Origin: Armatimonadota bacterium
GTDB lineage: Bacteria; Armatimonadota; Fimbriimonadia; Fimbriimonadales; Fimbriimonadaceae
DNA: 64,000 nucleotides
Assembly: GCA_016789105.1 (NCBI GenBank)
Contig: JAEURN010000008.1
Span: 248,001 to 312,000, forward strand
Reading direction: 5' to 3'
This document shows, one piece after another, positions 43,821 to 52,242 of the stretch. A model generated the notes under the pieces. The model ran no database searches. It was not told the DNA's origin and saw only the letters and a program-made list of their open reading frames with translations. Each line of letters begins with the position of its first letter. Position 1 is the stretch's first letter. Position numbers and translations under genes: made by a program.

Positions 43821-43836
43821 TGTTTCACGTGAAACG
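43821..43836. promoter_or_regulatory. parS site 1 (ParB binding)
   Basis: TGTTTCACGTGAAACG matches the parS consensus TGTTTCACGTGAAACA in 15 of 16 positions. It lies between valS and cdsA. ParB spreads from such sites for chromosome segregation; parS normally clusters near the origin. Confidence 0.92.
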
Positions 43837-43859
43837 GGTCCAACCGTTAGGTGGACCCG
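43835..43859. repeat. 8-bp hairpin between the two parS sites
   Basis: CGGGTCCA and TGGACCCG form a perfect stem with a 9-nt loop. No U-run follows on either strand. It may end cdsA transcription weakly or be structural. Confidence 0.4.
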
Positions 43860-43877
43860 CAATTCAGACGCCAGGTG

Positions 43878-43893
43878 TGTTTCACGTGAAACT
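43878..43893. promoter_or_regulatory. parS site 2, spanning the cdsA stop codon
   Basis: TGTTTCACGTGAAACT matches the consensus in 15 of 16 positions, 57 bp from site 1. On the minus strand it contains the last codons and stop of cdsA (Ser-Phe-Thr-stop). Confidence 0.92.
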
Positions 43894-44766
43894 CCCGCGG
43901 GCGAGAAGCCACAGAATCAGGCACACGGGGACGGAGGCAAACAGAAAGGAATCGATCCGATCTAAGATTCCGCCATGCCCGGGGAGCAGATTCCCGCTAT
44001 CCTTGACCCCCGCGCTCCGCTTGAGGGCGCTTTCTAGCAAATCGCCGATCTGGCCCAAGATGCCCCCCGTGAGCCCGACGGCCAACAAAATGGGGGTGGC
44101 AACCGGTTCCACCAAGTGCTGGTTGAGTGCGGCCCCGACGGCAAGGGATGCCAAGACGGAAACCACCAAATTCGCCATCGAACCCACAACCGTTTTCTTG
44201 GGCGATATCCCGGGGGCGAGAAGGCGCTTTCCGTACTTTTTGCCAAAGAAGTAGGCGGCCGTGTCGCCAAGCCACAGCGGAAGGGCCACAACGGCCAGCA
44301 GGTTGGGGGAAAACAGGCGGGAAGAATCGGCAGAGGCGTTATGGAGCCAAATGGCGCAAGCCACCGGGCCAGCAATCCAGCCAAAAGAGAGCCCATCCAG
44401 AGCGCTGGGCTTGCCCCGCCGGATACGGAGCGCCAGGCCGACGGTGCCGGCCAAAACTACGGCCAATGCCGCAAAAGGTGCGGCCATGAACAAACTAAGG
44501 AGCCACACCACGGCAAGGGAACCGCCCATGGCCAAAAGTGCCAGCACTCGGTTGCGCCCGCCGAGGATTTCGTCGATCTCCAAAGCGGCAAATAAACTCA
44601 CGGCCCCCGCAAGCAGGTAAATGGGCCACTCTGGGGTTGCCAGGATGGCAGCGAGGCTCCCTGCTGCCAAGAGGACGGCCGTCCGAACCCGGCTGGAGAG
44701 GTTTTGAAAGGAAACGGCGGCCGACACCGAATCTGCGCTCAGGTGCGGGCCGCCGGCCGATGACAT
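43882..44766 (-). CDS. cdsA: Phosphatidate cytidylyltransferase
   Basis: Makes CDP-diacylglycerol from phosphatidic acid and CTP in the inner membrane. The 294-residue protein has about eight helices and the C-terminal signature GDLLESALKRSAGVKDSGNLLPGHGGILDRIDS (about 248-280). The start has AAGGA upstream and TATAAG 9 nt before it. The final four codons coincide with a parS sequence. Confidence 0.94.
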   Translation of the reverse strand: MSSAGGPHLSADSVSAAVSFQNLSSRVRTAVLLAAGSLAAILATPEWPIYLLAGAVSLFAALEIDEILGGRNRVLALLAMGGSLAVVWLLSLFMAAPFAALAVVLAGTVGLALRIRRGKPSALDGLSFGWIAGPVACAIWLHNASADSSRLFSPNLLAVVALPLWLGDTAAYFFGKKYGKRLLAPGISPKKTVVGSMANLVVSVLASLAVGAALNQHLVEPVATPILLAVGLTGGILGQIGDLLESALKRSAGVKDSGNLLPGHGGILDRIDSFLFASVPVCLILWLLARGSFT

Positions 44767-44784
44767 GATCCTTTCCTTATACGG

Positions 44785-45756
44785 CTACGGGTTGACCGTC
44801 ACTTGGATCGTTGTTTTGTAGGGTTGCTTTAGGCCGTAAATGTCGACGGCCGTCAAAGTCACGGTGAACGTGCCCGCCGTCCGGAACCGGCGCTTGACCG
44901 AGGGGCCCTCGGCATCCACCGAAATCCCGTCCGAGCTGTCGAAATCCCAAAGGAACTTCACCGGGGTTGCCCCGGCCGAACCAGAGGCAGTGAAGGTGAA
45001 CTCATCACCATAACCCAAATTCAACTCTCGCACGTTAGGGTCGGCGAAAACAGGGGTCGAATCCCGAAAAATCGACGCTTGGCCGAGATAGACGGTTGCA
45101 ACCGAATCAAGGCTGACCGAGATGCTGGCAAGAACCTTGTTCGTGTTGGCCAATCCGTTGATCGCTTGCAAAGGAACACCGACCGAGAACCAACCGCGTT
45201 CGTCCTTCAAGCTGGTCGAGACATCCAAATAAACTTCACCGTGCTTGCCGTCGGTTGTTGTAAAGACGACGCGGATTTTGCTCACCGGTTTAGACTGGTC
45301 GGTGGCTTGCGGGCCACCTGCCCCTCCCGGTGCGCCGCCGATGCCTCCTTCGACACCAGCACCACCCCCGCCGCCGCCGGCAGTCCCGGCCCCGGCAAGG
45401 CCGCCACCACCCCGGCCACCGCGGTTAGATCCGCCCGTGGTGGGCGAGCCTTGGTTGGGTATGTTGAGCATAAACCGCAACAAGTTGTCTTTATTTTCAA
45501 AAAGTCCGCTCATATCGAACGGTTTGAGGAGCATGATTTTGCCACCTTGGAAGAAGTTGCGGCTCGAGATGCGGATCGAAGTGCCGCCATCATAGGCCAC
45601 CGAATCGTCTTCGGCCACGGAACCGCTCCCCCAACCAACAAGTTTCAACCCTTGGTCGGCGGCGGTGCGCGTGGGGTCGTAAACCGTCTGGGCTTGGGCC
45701 AAAGCCCCAAACGCGACCAAGCAGGCCAGCCCCATCATCTTTGTCATCAGCTTCAT
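44785..45756 (-). CDS. Secreted PKD-domain protein
   Basis: The 323-residue protein has a signal peptide (about 1-23, ALAQAQ), an N-terminal beta domain, a Gly-rich insertion at about 105-150, and a C-terminal PKD domain (LNLGYGDEFTFTASGSAGATPVKFLWDFDSSDG with the WDFD signature, ending FTVTLTAVD). It probably follows the ymdB-like gene in one transcript (about 20 nt gap). Export and surface location are predicted; the ligand is unknown. Confidence 0.75.
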   Translation of the reverse strand: MKLMTKMMGLACLVAFGALAQAQTVYDPTRTAADQGLKLVGWGSGSVAEDDSVAYDGGTSIRISSRNFFQGGKIMLLKPFDMSGLFENKDNLLRFMLNIPNQGSPTTGGSNRGGRGGGGLAGAGTAGGGGGGAGVEGGIGGAPGGAGGPQATDQSKPVSKIRVVFTTTDGKHGEVYLDVSTSLKDERGWFSVGVPLQAINGLANTNKVLASISVSLDSVATVYLGQASIFRDSTPVFADPNVRELNLGYGDEFTFTASGSAGATPVKFLWDFDSSDGISVDAEGPSVKRRFRTAGTFTVTLTAVDIYGLKQPYKTTIQVTVNP

Positions 45757-45775
45757 TTTCCGTTCCCTTGCAAGG

Positions 45776-46549
45776 TTAGCGTTGGATTCGCTCGATGCGC
45801 AACGCCGCTCCGGTGGAGACTTGGACGTCTATCACCACCCCACAGATTACACCAGGTTCGTCCGCGACTTCAAAGCGGGCGGGCATGGAAGTGCGGAACT
45901 TTTGCAAGATTATCCGCCGATCCATGCCGATCACGCTTGGATAGGGTCCGCACATGCCGACATCCGTGATGTAGGCGGTACCGCCGGGTAGCACCTTTTC
46001 GTCGGCGGTTTGGATGTGGGTGTGCGTGCCGACCACCGCGGTGGCTCGGCCATCGCAATGGAACCCAAACGCCACTTTCTCGCTGGTCGCCTCCGCGTGG
46101 AAATCGACAAAACGGTGACGGGTCTGGACTTGGGCGTCCAACCGGTCGAACGCCGCAAACGGGTCGTCAAATGAATCCATGAAGACTCGGCCATGGATGT
46201 TCATGACCGCGAGTTCGATCCCCTTTTTTTGAACATGGCAGATGCCCCGGCCGGGTGCCGATTCCGGCAAATTGACCGGACGGATGATTGCGGCGCCGGA
46301 ATCAAGATAGGGGTAGATCTCCCGTTTGTTGAAGGCGTGGTTTCCCAATGTGACCACATCCACTCCGGCAGAAAACAGCTCGGCGGCGATTTTAGGGGTG
46401 ATCCCCATTCCGGCGGCGGCATTCTCGCCATTAACCACGATGAACAAGGGGTCGAATTCTGCCCGCAAGGACGGAAGTTCAGCAAGCACTGCATCGCGGC
46501 CGGGCCGGCCAACGACGTCGCCCAAGAACAAAATCCGGTACCTCTCCAC
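45776..46549 (-). CDS. YmdB-family metallophosphoesterase
   Basis: The 257-residue protein has the family's metal motifs: FLGDVVGRPGR (8-18), VVNGENAAAGMGI (about 38-50), TLGNHAFNKREIYPY (about 66) and GTHTHIQTADEKVLPGGTAYITDVGMCGP (about 172-200). Such enzymes hydrolyse 2',3'-cyclic nucleotides or similar diesters and influence RNA turnover and sporulation/biofilm decisions in Bacillus. Start GTG; it follows recX by 18 nt. Confidence 0.92.
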   Translation of the reverse strand: MERYRILFLGDVVGRPGRDAVLAELPSLRAEFDPLFIVVNGENAAAGMGITPKIAAELFSAGVDVVTLGNHAFNKREIYPYLDSGAAIIRPVNLPESAPGRGICHVQKKGIELAVMNIHGRVFMDSFDDPFAAFDRLDAQVQTRHRFVDFHAEATSEKVAFGFHCDGRATAVVGTHTHIQTADEKVLPGGTAYITDVGMCGPYPSVIGMDRRIILQKFRTSMPARFEVADEPGVICGVVIDVQVSTGAALRIERIQR

Positions 46550-46567
46550 AAGGCAGATGGTACCGGC

Positions 46568-47014
46568 TCAAAACTCGCAGCCGGGAAAGTACATCTCTAG
46601 CGCCCGGCAAATTTCTTCTTCCCGATACCCCTTTCCGGCGAGATGGCGGGCAGCCCTTGCCCAGACTTTCGGGTCTGCACTCGATTCCTGCCCGTTGAAG
46701 CGGCGGCCCAGCGCCAAAAGGGCTCTCTGGACGGCATCGCTGGATTCGACCTCGGCATCGAGCCCGCGTTTTTCAAGCCGGTCCAAAATTTTAAGGTCCC
46801 CGGCAAGCCCCCTCTTCATGGCGGATTGGACGCGGTTAGCCAGTGCCTCGTCATCCAGATAACCATAGCCCCGGCACTTTTCAAGGGCCTCGGCAGTTTC
46901 GGCAGCCCCAAACCCCTTACGTTCAAGATAGTTGCGGAGTTCTGGTTCCGACCGGTGGGCCCTCTCCAACCATGAGAGGGCCGCCTGCAGGGCCGACTGC
47001 TCGGCCAAGGTCAA
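46568..47014 (-). CDS. recX: Regulatory protein RecX
   Basis: The 148-residue helical-repeat protein modulates RecA filaments. Triplets of helices are visible ([50 protein letters not shown]), and the [14 protein letters not shown] and GYLDDEALA signatures are typical. It overlaps the end of recA by 4 nt (ATGA-type), the classic recA-recX arrangement. Confidence 0.92.
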   Translation of the reverse strand: MTLAEQSALQAALSWLERAHRSEPELRNYLERKGFGAAETAEALEKCRGYGYLDDEALANRVQSAMKRGLAGDLKILDRLEKRGLDAEVESSDAVQRALLALGRRFNGQESSADPKVWARAARHLAGKGYREEEICRALEMYFPGCEF

Positions 47015-48069
47015 TCCTCAAGGCTGACAAGCGCGCCGAGCTCGGGCGGGTCGAGCGGAGTTGTCGGCAAGCCAAGGATCGTTCGGACTTTCTGGTCGAG
47101 CTCGGTCAGGAGCTGCGGGTTTTCGTCCAAGAACGCCCGAGCGTTTTCCCGGCCTTGGCCCAACCGCGTTTCGCCGTAATTGTAATAAGTTCCGGCCCGG
47201 CTCACGACCTCATGCATGACGGCAAGATCCAGAACGTCGCCCGCTGTGGAAATCCCGTGACCGAAAATGATGTCGAACTCCGCCTGGCGGAATGGCGGGG
47301 AGACCTTGTTCTTGACGACTTTGACCTTGGTTCGGGCCCCATAGGCCTCGGTCCCCGATTTCAAAAACTCGCCGCGTCGCACCTCAAGCCGGCAGCTCGC
47401 CCAGAACTTGAGGGCTCGGCCCCCGGGGGTTGTTTCCGGGTTGCCGAACATCACCCCGATCTTCTCACGGATTTGGTTGATGAAGATCACCGAGGTTTTG
47501 GTCTTGTTCACAACCCCACCCAGCTTCCGGAGAGCCTGAGACATCATCCGCGCCTGGATCCCGACATGGGCATCGCCCATGTCGCCCTCGATCTCTGCTT
47601 TGGGCACCAGCGCGGCCACCGAGTCCAGGACGACCACATCCATGGCGCCGCTGCGGATCATCGATTCCATGATCTCCAAGGCTTCTTCACCAGTCGTTGG
47701 TTGCGAAACATAAAGACGGTCTGTGTCGACCCCCAAAACCTTGGCGTATTCCACGTCCAACGCATGTTCGGCGTCCACGAACAGGGCCATGCCGCCAAGC
47801 TTTTGCGCTTCGGCGATGATCTGCAAAGCAACGGTTGTCTTCCCGCTCGATTCAGCGCCATAGATTTCGGTGATCCGAGAACGCGGCACCCCGCCGATCC
47901 CCAAAGCGTAATCAAGGGCCAGGGAGCCGGTGGGAATGGCGGCGATCTTCTCGGCTGTCTGGCTGCCAAGCTTCATCACTGAACCCTTGCCGAACGATTT
48001 TTCAATCTGTTGCAGGGCTAATTCGAGGTTGCGGTCTTTGTCGGATTGGGAGTTTTTTTCTGGGGGCAC
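47011..48069 (-). CDS. recA: Recombinase RecA
   Basis: ATP-dependent strand-exchange protein. Walker [10 protein letters not shown] (about 65-73), [16 protein letters not shown]-like Walker B region, DNA-binding loops ([44 protein letters not shown]) and a C-terminal domain are intact; about 352 residues. GTG 48069 is preferred because AGGAG lies 8 nt upstream; TTG 48075 would leave only 2 nt. A strong promoter precedes it; no Gram-positive-type LexA box is seen. Confidence 0.97.
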   Translation of the reverse strand: MPPEKNSQSDKDRNLELALQQIEKSFGKGSVMKLGSQTAEKIAAIPTGSLALDYALGIGGVPRSRITEIYGAESSGKTTVALQIIAEAQKLGGMALFVDAEHALDVEYAKVLGVDTDRLYVSQPTTGEEALEIMESMIRSGAMDVVVLDSVAALVPKAEIEGDMGDAHVGIQARMMSQALRKLGGVVNKTKTSVIFINQIREKIGVMFGNPETTPGGRALKFWASCRLEVRRGEFLKSGTEAYGARTKVKVVKNKVSPPFRQAEFDIIFGHGISTAGDVLDLAVMHEVVSRAGTYYNYGETRLGQGRENARAFLDENPQLLTELDQKVRTILGLPTTPLDPPELGALVSLED

Positions 48070-48095
48070 GTTCAATTCTCCTTTTGGTAAACATC

Positions 48096-48124
48096 AGTAT
48101 ACATAGTTAGCAGACAAAAGGCAA
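48096..48124 (-). promoter_or_regulatory. recA promoter
   Basis: On the minus strand TTGCCT (48119-48124) and TATACT (48096-48101) are separated by exactly 17 bp, a near-consensus sigma-70 promoter giving a leader of about 20 nt that contains AGGAG. Confidence 0.75.
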
Positions 48125-48284
48125 GACATGAAATCGACATCGTCAATATTACTGGAATTCAGGCCGTTCTTCCCAAATTTGGCACGGCATGGCGCATATC
48201 TTGCGCCTTTCCTGATATCGTGTCCATGTTGCTGGAAACAGCGCATTGATTCGGTTTCCGCTTTGCGGAGGAAGGTGCTAAAAA

Positions 48285-48866
48285 ATGCTCAAACAAGCTC
48301 TCATCATCGGTCTGGCTTTCGGTGCTTTCGCCGCGGCCAATGCCGTCACGATCGCCACCCATCAAGATCCGGCCCTCAACGGGTCCACCCCCTTGTTCTT
48401 TGTGACGCCGGGCGCCAACGGTAGCGTCACTGGCTCCTGGACCGGCAACGGCCTGACTCTCGACGTGCCGGTGGTTTCTCAATCGTTCAATAACGTCAAG
48501 ATGCAAATGAACTCGGTGACCAAAACCGGCAACACCCTGGGTGCCGGCAGCGTCGTGTTCTATACCACCAACGTCGCCAATCCGTTGTTCCAAATCGACT
48601 TCAACTCCGCCACCATTTTCCAACCGTTTGGGCTTGGCGGCAGCTACATCGAAGGCAATAACGTCACCTTCAGCGGTTCGGCGGTCAACGGGCTGCAATT
48701 CCAAAACGCCCAGTTCGCGTTCAGTTTTGCCAACCCGGTGCAAACGCCCAACGGTAACACCTACACCGCCTCGTTCACCTCGTCGGCCGACGTGGTGCCC
48801 GAACCGGCGACCATGGCCGTTGCCGGTCTTGCCTTGGCGGCCCTGGCCAAGCGCAAGCGCAAGTAA
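48285..48866 (+). CDS. PEP-CTERM sorted surface protein 1
   Basis: The 193-residue exported protein has a signal peptide (cleavage near ANA), a beta-rich body and a C-terminal VPEP motif, hydrophobic helix and KRKRK tail, the signal recognised by exosortase. GGAGGAAGG precedes the ATG. It is clearly paralogous to the next gene: AVTIATHQDP and SADVVPEP are shared and many positions between align. A terminator follows. Exosortase itself is not in the window. Confidence 0.88.
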   Translation: MLKQALIIGLAFGAFAAANAVTIATHQDPALNGSTPLFFVTPGANGSVTGSWTGNGLTLDVPVVSQSFNNVKMQMNSVTKTGNTLGAGSVVFYTTNVANPLFQIDFNSATIFQPFGLGGSYIEGNNVTFSGSAVNGLQFQNAQFAFSFANPVQTPNGNTYTASFTSSADVVPEPATMAVAGLALAALAKRKRK

Positions 48867-48894
48867 GCTCCAAGAGCCCAAACATCCCATCCGA

Positions 48895-48930
48895 CCGGCA
48901 AGATTCCCAGCAATCTTGCCGGTTATTTTG
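48895..48930 (+). terminator. Rho-independent terminator after PEP-CTERM gene 1
   Basis: CCGGCAAGATT and AATCTTGCCGG form a perfect 11-bp stem with a 6-nt loop, followed by TTATTTTG. Confidence 0.9.
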
Positions 48931-49043
48931 TTAACTGATCGTTAGGGTGCCTGTTTTCCTCCCATTCCGTTGGCCGGACCTGATACTGTTGAGGCAACGG
49001 GATCTGCCCTCTTTGGGTGGCCCGTGATTCGAGAGGAGCAAAA

Positions 49044-49658
49044 ATGAATACACTCAAAATCACAACCCTCGTTGTCGCCTTATGCGGTGTCTCGGCGGCC
49101 CAAGCGGTCACCATTGCCACCCACGACGATCCTTCTGTCGGAGCGCCTCAGGTGTTCACAATCGACTACAACACCAACACCGTGATGGGCGGTTGGGCGT
49201 TGCCGGGCCTGAACCTGAGCATCCCGGTCTTGGCAGGCAATTACAACAACCTGACGATGTCGGTCGCCAATATGGCCATCACCAATGTCCAAGTGGTCGG
49301 CCCGTTGACGATCCTCACGCTCGGCGCGGGAGAAATCCGGTACTGGGACACCGACATCAACAATCCGGTCTTTCAAGTCAATTTCGACTCTGCCACCCTT
49401 GTTGAACCCGCGACGGCCCAAGCGGCCGACCTGACCGGGAACAATGTGACGTTCAGCGGTTCCGGCCTTGGTGCTTTGAACGGCAACCTGACCAACGAGG
49501 TCATCGCCTATTCCTTCGCCAACCCCGTCTACAACGGCAACGTGCACACCTACACGGCTTCGATGACCTCATCGGCCGACGTGGTGCCAGAGCCGGCTTC
49601 CATGACCCTGCTGGCCCTTGGGGTTGCGGCGTTCACCGCCCGGCGCCGCGCGCGCTAA
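49044..49658 (+). CDS. PEP-CTERM sorted surface protein 2
   Basis: The 204-residue paralogue of the preceding gene has the same layout: signal peptide ending near AQA, then AVTIATHDDPS, repeats of NNVTFSGSG, YSFANPV, and SADVVPEP with a hydrophobic helix and RRRAR end. GAGGAG 6 nt upstream supports ATG 49044 over the longer reading. The two genes arose by tandem duplication but are transcribed separately, since a terminator lies between them. Confidence 0.88.
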   Translation: MNTLKITTLVVALCGVSAAQAVTIATHDDPSVGAPQVFTIDYNTNTVMGGWALPGLNLSIPVLAGNYNNLTMSVANMAITNVQVVGPLTILTLGAGEIRYWDTDINNPVFQVNFDSATLVEPATAQAADLTGNNVTFSGSGLGALNGNLTNEVIAYSFANPVYNGNVHTYTASMTSSADVVPEPASMTLLALGVAAFTARRRAR

Positions 49659-49685
49659 CCCAGACATCAGGCATTCAAGCCGCGT

Positions 49686-49718
49686 GGGCCGCACCCCTTA
49701 GAGGGTTGGGTGCAGCCC
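49686..49718. repeat. Imperfect hairpin after PEP-CTERM gene 2
   Basis: GGGCCGCACCC and GGGTGCAGCCC pair with one mismatch around an 11-nt loop. No T-run follows, so a terminator role is uncertain. Confidence 0.35.
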
Positions 49719-49747
49719 ATGCGGTGCCTGTGTGCCGCCGCCCTGCG

Positions 49748-49753
49748 TATAAT
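49748..49753 (+). promoter_or_regulatory. Leaderless -10 box of the SBP-permease fusion gene
   Basis: A consensus TATAAT ends 8 nt before ATG 49762, so transcription should begin at the start codon or within 1-2 nt of it. Confidence 0.6.
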
Positions 49754-49761
49754 CCAACCCT

Positions 49762-52170
49762 ATGAAGTGGTGGCTGGCCGTCGTCGTCGCCTTGTTTGCG
49801 GCGGTTGCCCCTGCCCAAGCCAAGGAAGTCACCACGATCCGCATGATGGCTTCGGGCCAAGGGTTGCCATCGCCCAATGCCACCGACCCCAGATCCCTCG
49901 CCAGGCGGGCCGTTTTTGAAGAATTTCACCGGCAAAACCCCGATGTCCAGGTGATCAATGCCGGAGGTCTTGAACTCAGCGGGGAAAAGGCCGAAAGTAA
50001 TTTCCTGATGTCCATGGCGGGCGACACGGCCCCCGACGTTTTTTATGTCAACTTTCGCCAGTACTACAACTACATTGACCAAGGGTTCTGCCGCCCGCTG
50101 GACGACTTGGTTGCCAAAGACCCGTCAGTCATGGACCCCGTCAACCCGACGATCCTCGACATTATCAAAAGCTACGACGGGCACATCTATGCCCTTCCGT
50201 ATTTCCAAGTCGCCCAGGCCCTCTATTACCGGAAAGACCATTTCATCGAAGCCGGATTGGATCCCAACCGGCCACCCAAAACATGGGATGAATTCTATGC
50301 CTATGCCCAAAAGTTGACGGAATCGGCACCGGGCCGGAGCGGGTTCGGGTTTAGCTCAGGACCCCAGGGGCAGGCGTATTTTTGGGTCAATTTCATGTGG
50401 CAGGCGGGCGGCGAAATCGTTGAGCCGACCCCCAGCGGGGCTTGGCGCGCCACCATTGCGACCCCAGCCGGGGTAACCGCGCTCGAGTTCTATCGGAAGC
50501 TGACGACCGCTAAATGGGTCACGGGCGGCAAAACTTATGGCCCCGCCGCCAGCGTCGGCACTAGTTATGCGCAAGATATCACGGCGGGCAAGACCAGCAT
50601 GTGGTTTGCCTATTCCCAAGATACCGTTCTCAATGTATCCAGCCTGCCGCCCAGCGTCATCGGCATTGCGCAAATGCCCGCCGGCCCCGGTGGGAGCTGG
50701 AACGAGATTAACGCCGGGATGTGGGCCATCAACGCCAACGTCAAAGACCCCAAAAAGCTCGACGCCTGCTGGCGGTTCATCGATTACTTTGTGAGCCAGA
50801 GGGCCGCAAAGGTTTCGACGGACAAGTTCGTCGATTTTGGGATGGCGAACCTGGTCAACCCCGACCTGCTCAACAAATTCGGTTACGAACGGTATGCCGC
50901 CACCGTCGACCCAAGCTACGTCGCCGCAAACCGGGAGCTGTTCAAACACGGCAAACCCGAACCTTACGGCCGGAATTGCGGCCAGGTCTACACCGTCCTG
51001 GACACCGCGATGGATTTGGCTCGAACCCAACCAGACCGCCCAGCCATGGAGATTTTGCAACAAGTGCAGGGCGAAATGGACCAAGTGTTGTTGGGTTACA
51101 CCCCGCCTGAGATCCAAAAAGTCCGCCGGACTTGGGCGCTGGGGATCCTCATCGCGGCGACTTTGATCGGCGGGGTATTGGTGTACCGCGGGTTCCGCAG
51201 TGCCTCGCAGCACTTGGAAGAAGTCCAAGACCGCCTGCCGGCGGGAACCGACCGCCGCCGCGCCCTGAGATTTGTGGCTCTCTGCCTGGCCCCGGCGGTT
51301 TTGAGCCTGTTGGTTTGGGCCTACTACCCCCTCCTCAAGGGGCTCACCATCGCCTTCCAAGACTACAGGATCATGAAAGAGACCCGCTGGGTGGGGCTCG
51401 ACAACTTCATCGACGTTTTCACCCAGCCGATCTTTTGGCAGTCATTGGGGAACAGCTTCGTCTATGTGGGATTGACCATTTCCGTGGGTTTTTTGCTCCC
51501 GATCCTCCTCGCCATTGCCCTCAACGAAATCCCGCGGTTCAAACTTCTGTTTCGGACGATCTTCTACCTCCCGGCCATGACCAGCGCCATCGTCGTCTCC
51601 TTCCTCTGGCGGCAGATTTACGACAAATCCGAGCACGGCGTCCTCAACTCCGCCCTGGATTTGCCGCTGGCTTTTTGGGATTCGCTGTGGCATGTCAAAC
51701 ATGTGCCCCTCGCCATGGATTGGCTCGGTTCGCCGCAATTGGCGATGTTTGCCGTGGTCATCCCGGGCATCTGGGCTGGAGCCGGCCCGGGGTCGATCCT
51801 TTACCTGGCCGCACTCAAACAGATCCCCGACGAACGTTATGAAGCCGCCGATCTGGATGGGGCCACATGGATCCAAAAGATCTGGTTCATCACCTTCCCC
51901 GGGTTGCGCGCCCTGATGCTCATCAATTTCCTCGGCGTCTTCATTGCGGGGTTCAAGGCGATGGAAAACATCTTCATTCTCACCGGCGGCGGTCCCAACC
52001 GGGCAACCCGGGTGATCGGCCTTGAAGTTTGGGAAATCGCTTTCATGTACCTCAAGTTCGGCTATGCCACGGCCGCGGCTTGGGTTCTCGGCGCCATCCT
52101 CATCGGGTTCACCCTGGTCCAGATCCGCAACCTGACCCGGATGAAGTTTTCCGCGGCGGCTGGACGGTAA
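49762..52170 (+). CDS. Fused ABC sugar-type substrate-binding protein and permease
   Basis: The 802-residue protein joins two normally separate parts. A signal-like helix (1-20) leads a family-1 extracellular solute-binding domain to about residue 450 (SMAGDTAPDVFYVNFRQYYNYI, ALPYFQVAQALYYRKDHF). A helix at about 458-475 and a linker then precede a MalF/UgpA-type permease (about 500-800) with the EAA loop EAADLDGATWIQKIWFITFPG near 693. The frame is continuous. The second permease and ATPase are not adjacent. Tethering the binding domain to its permease is inference from the fusion. Confidence 0.88.
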   Translation: MKWWLAVVVALFAAVAPAQAKEVTTIRMMASGQGLPSPNATDPRSLARRAVFEEFHRQNPDVQVINAGGLELSGEKAESNFLMSMAGDTAPDVFYVNFRQYYNYIDQGFCRPLDDLVAKDPSVMDPVNPTILDIIKSYDGHIYALPYFQVAQALYYRKDHFIEAGLDPNRPPKTWDEFYAYAQKLTESAPGRSGFGFSSGPQGQAYFWVNFMWQAGGEIVEPTPSGAWRATIATPAGVTALEFYRKLTTAKWVTGGKTYGPAASVGTSYAQDITAGKTSMWFAYSQDTVLNVSSLPPSVIGIAQMPAGPGGSWNEINAGMWAINANVKDPKKLDACWRFIDYFVSQRAAKVSTDKFVDFGMANLVNPDLLNKFGYERYAATVDPSYVAANRELFKHGKPEPYGRNCGQVYTVLDTAMDLARTQPDRPAMEILQQVQGEMDQVLLGYTPPEIQKVRRTWALGILIAATLIGGVLVYRGFRSASQHLEEVQDRLPAGTDRRRALRFVALCLAPAVLSLLVWAYYPLLKGLTIAFQDYRIMKETRWVGLDNFIDVFTQPIFWQSLGNSFVYVGLTISVGFLLPILLAIALNEIPRFKLLFRTIFYLPAMTSAIVVSFLWRQIYDKSEHGVLNSALDLPLAFWDSLWHVKHVPLAMDWLGSPQLAMFAVVIPGIWAGAGPGSILYLAALKQIPDERYEAADLDGATWIQKIWFITFPGLRALMLINFLGVFIAGFKAMENIFILTGGGPNRATRVIGLEVWEIAFMYLKFGYATAAAWVLGAILIGFTLVQIRNLTRMKFSAAAGR

Positions 52171-52242
52171 GCGATGCCGGGCGATAGCCCCCCAAATTTG
52201 CCCAGACCGGCCAGAAAATGCGGATACAGTAACCCCTGAGGA

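Noticed and set aside
43776-43860. Possible T-box leader for valS, suggested by the hairpin
   Set aside because: No T-box sequence or antiterminator/terminator pair is present; the structured elements are two parS sites and a short hairpin.
45355-45440. G/C-rich repeat in the PKD protein gene considered as a possible repeat array
   Set aside because: It encodes an in-frame Gly/Ala-rich linker and shows no regular spacer structure, so it is neither CRISPR nor a DNA-level repeat array.
48070-48130. LexA/SOS box at recA
   Set aside because: The promoter region has no CGAAC-N4-GTTCG or CTG-N10-CAG match that I can see; another LexA motif cannot be excluded without genome-wide comparison.
48170-48200. 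Sigma-54-like TGGCACG...GC upstream of PEP-CTERM gene 1, tempting because rpoN is in the window
   Set aside because: The GG and GC elements are 9 rather than 10 nt apart and the -12 TTGC is missing; the site is about 100 bp from the start.
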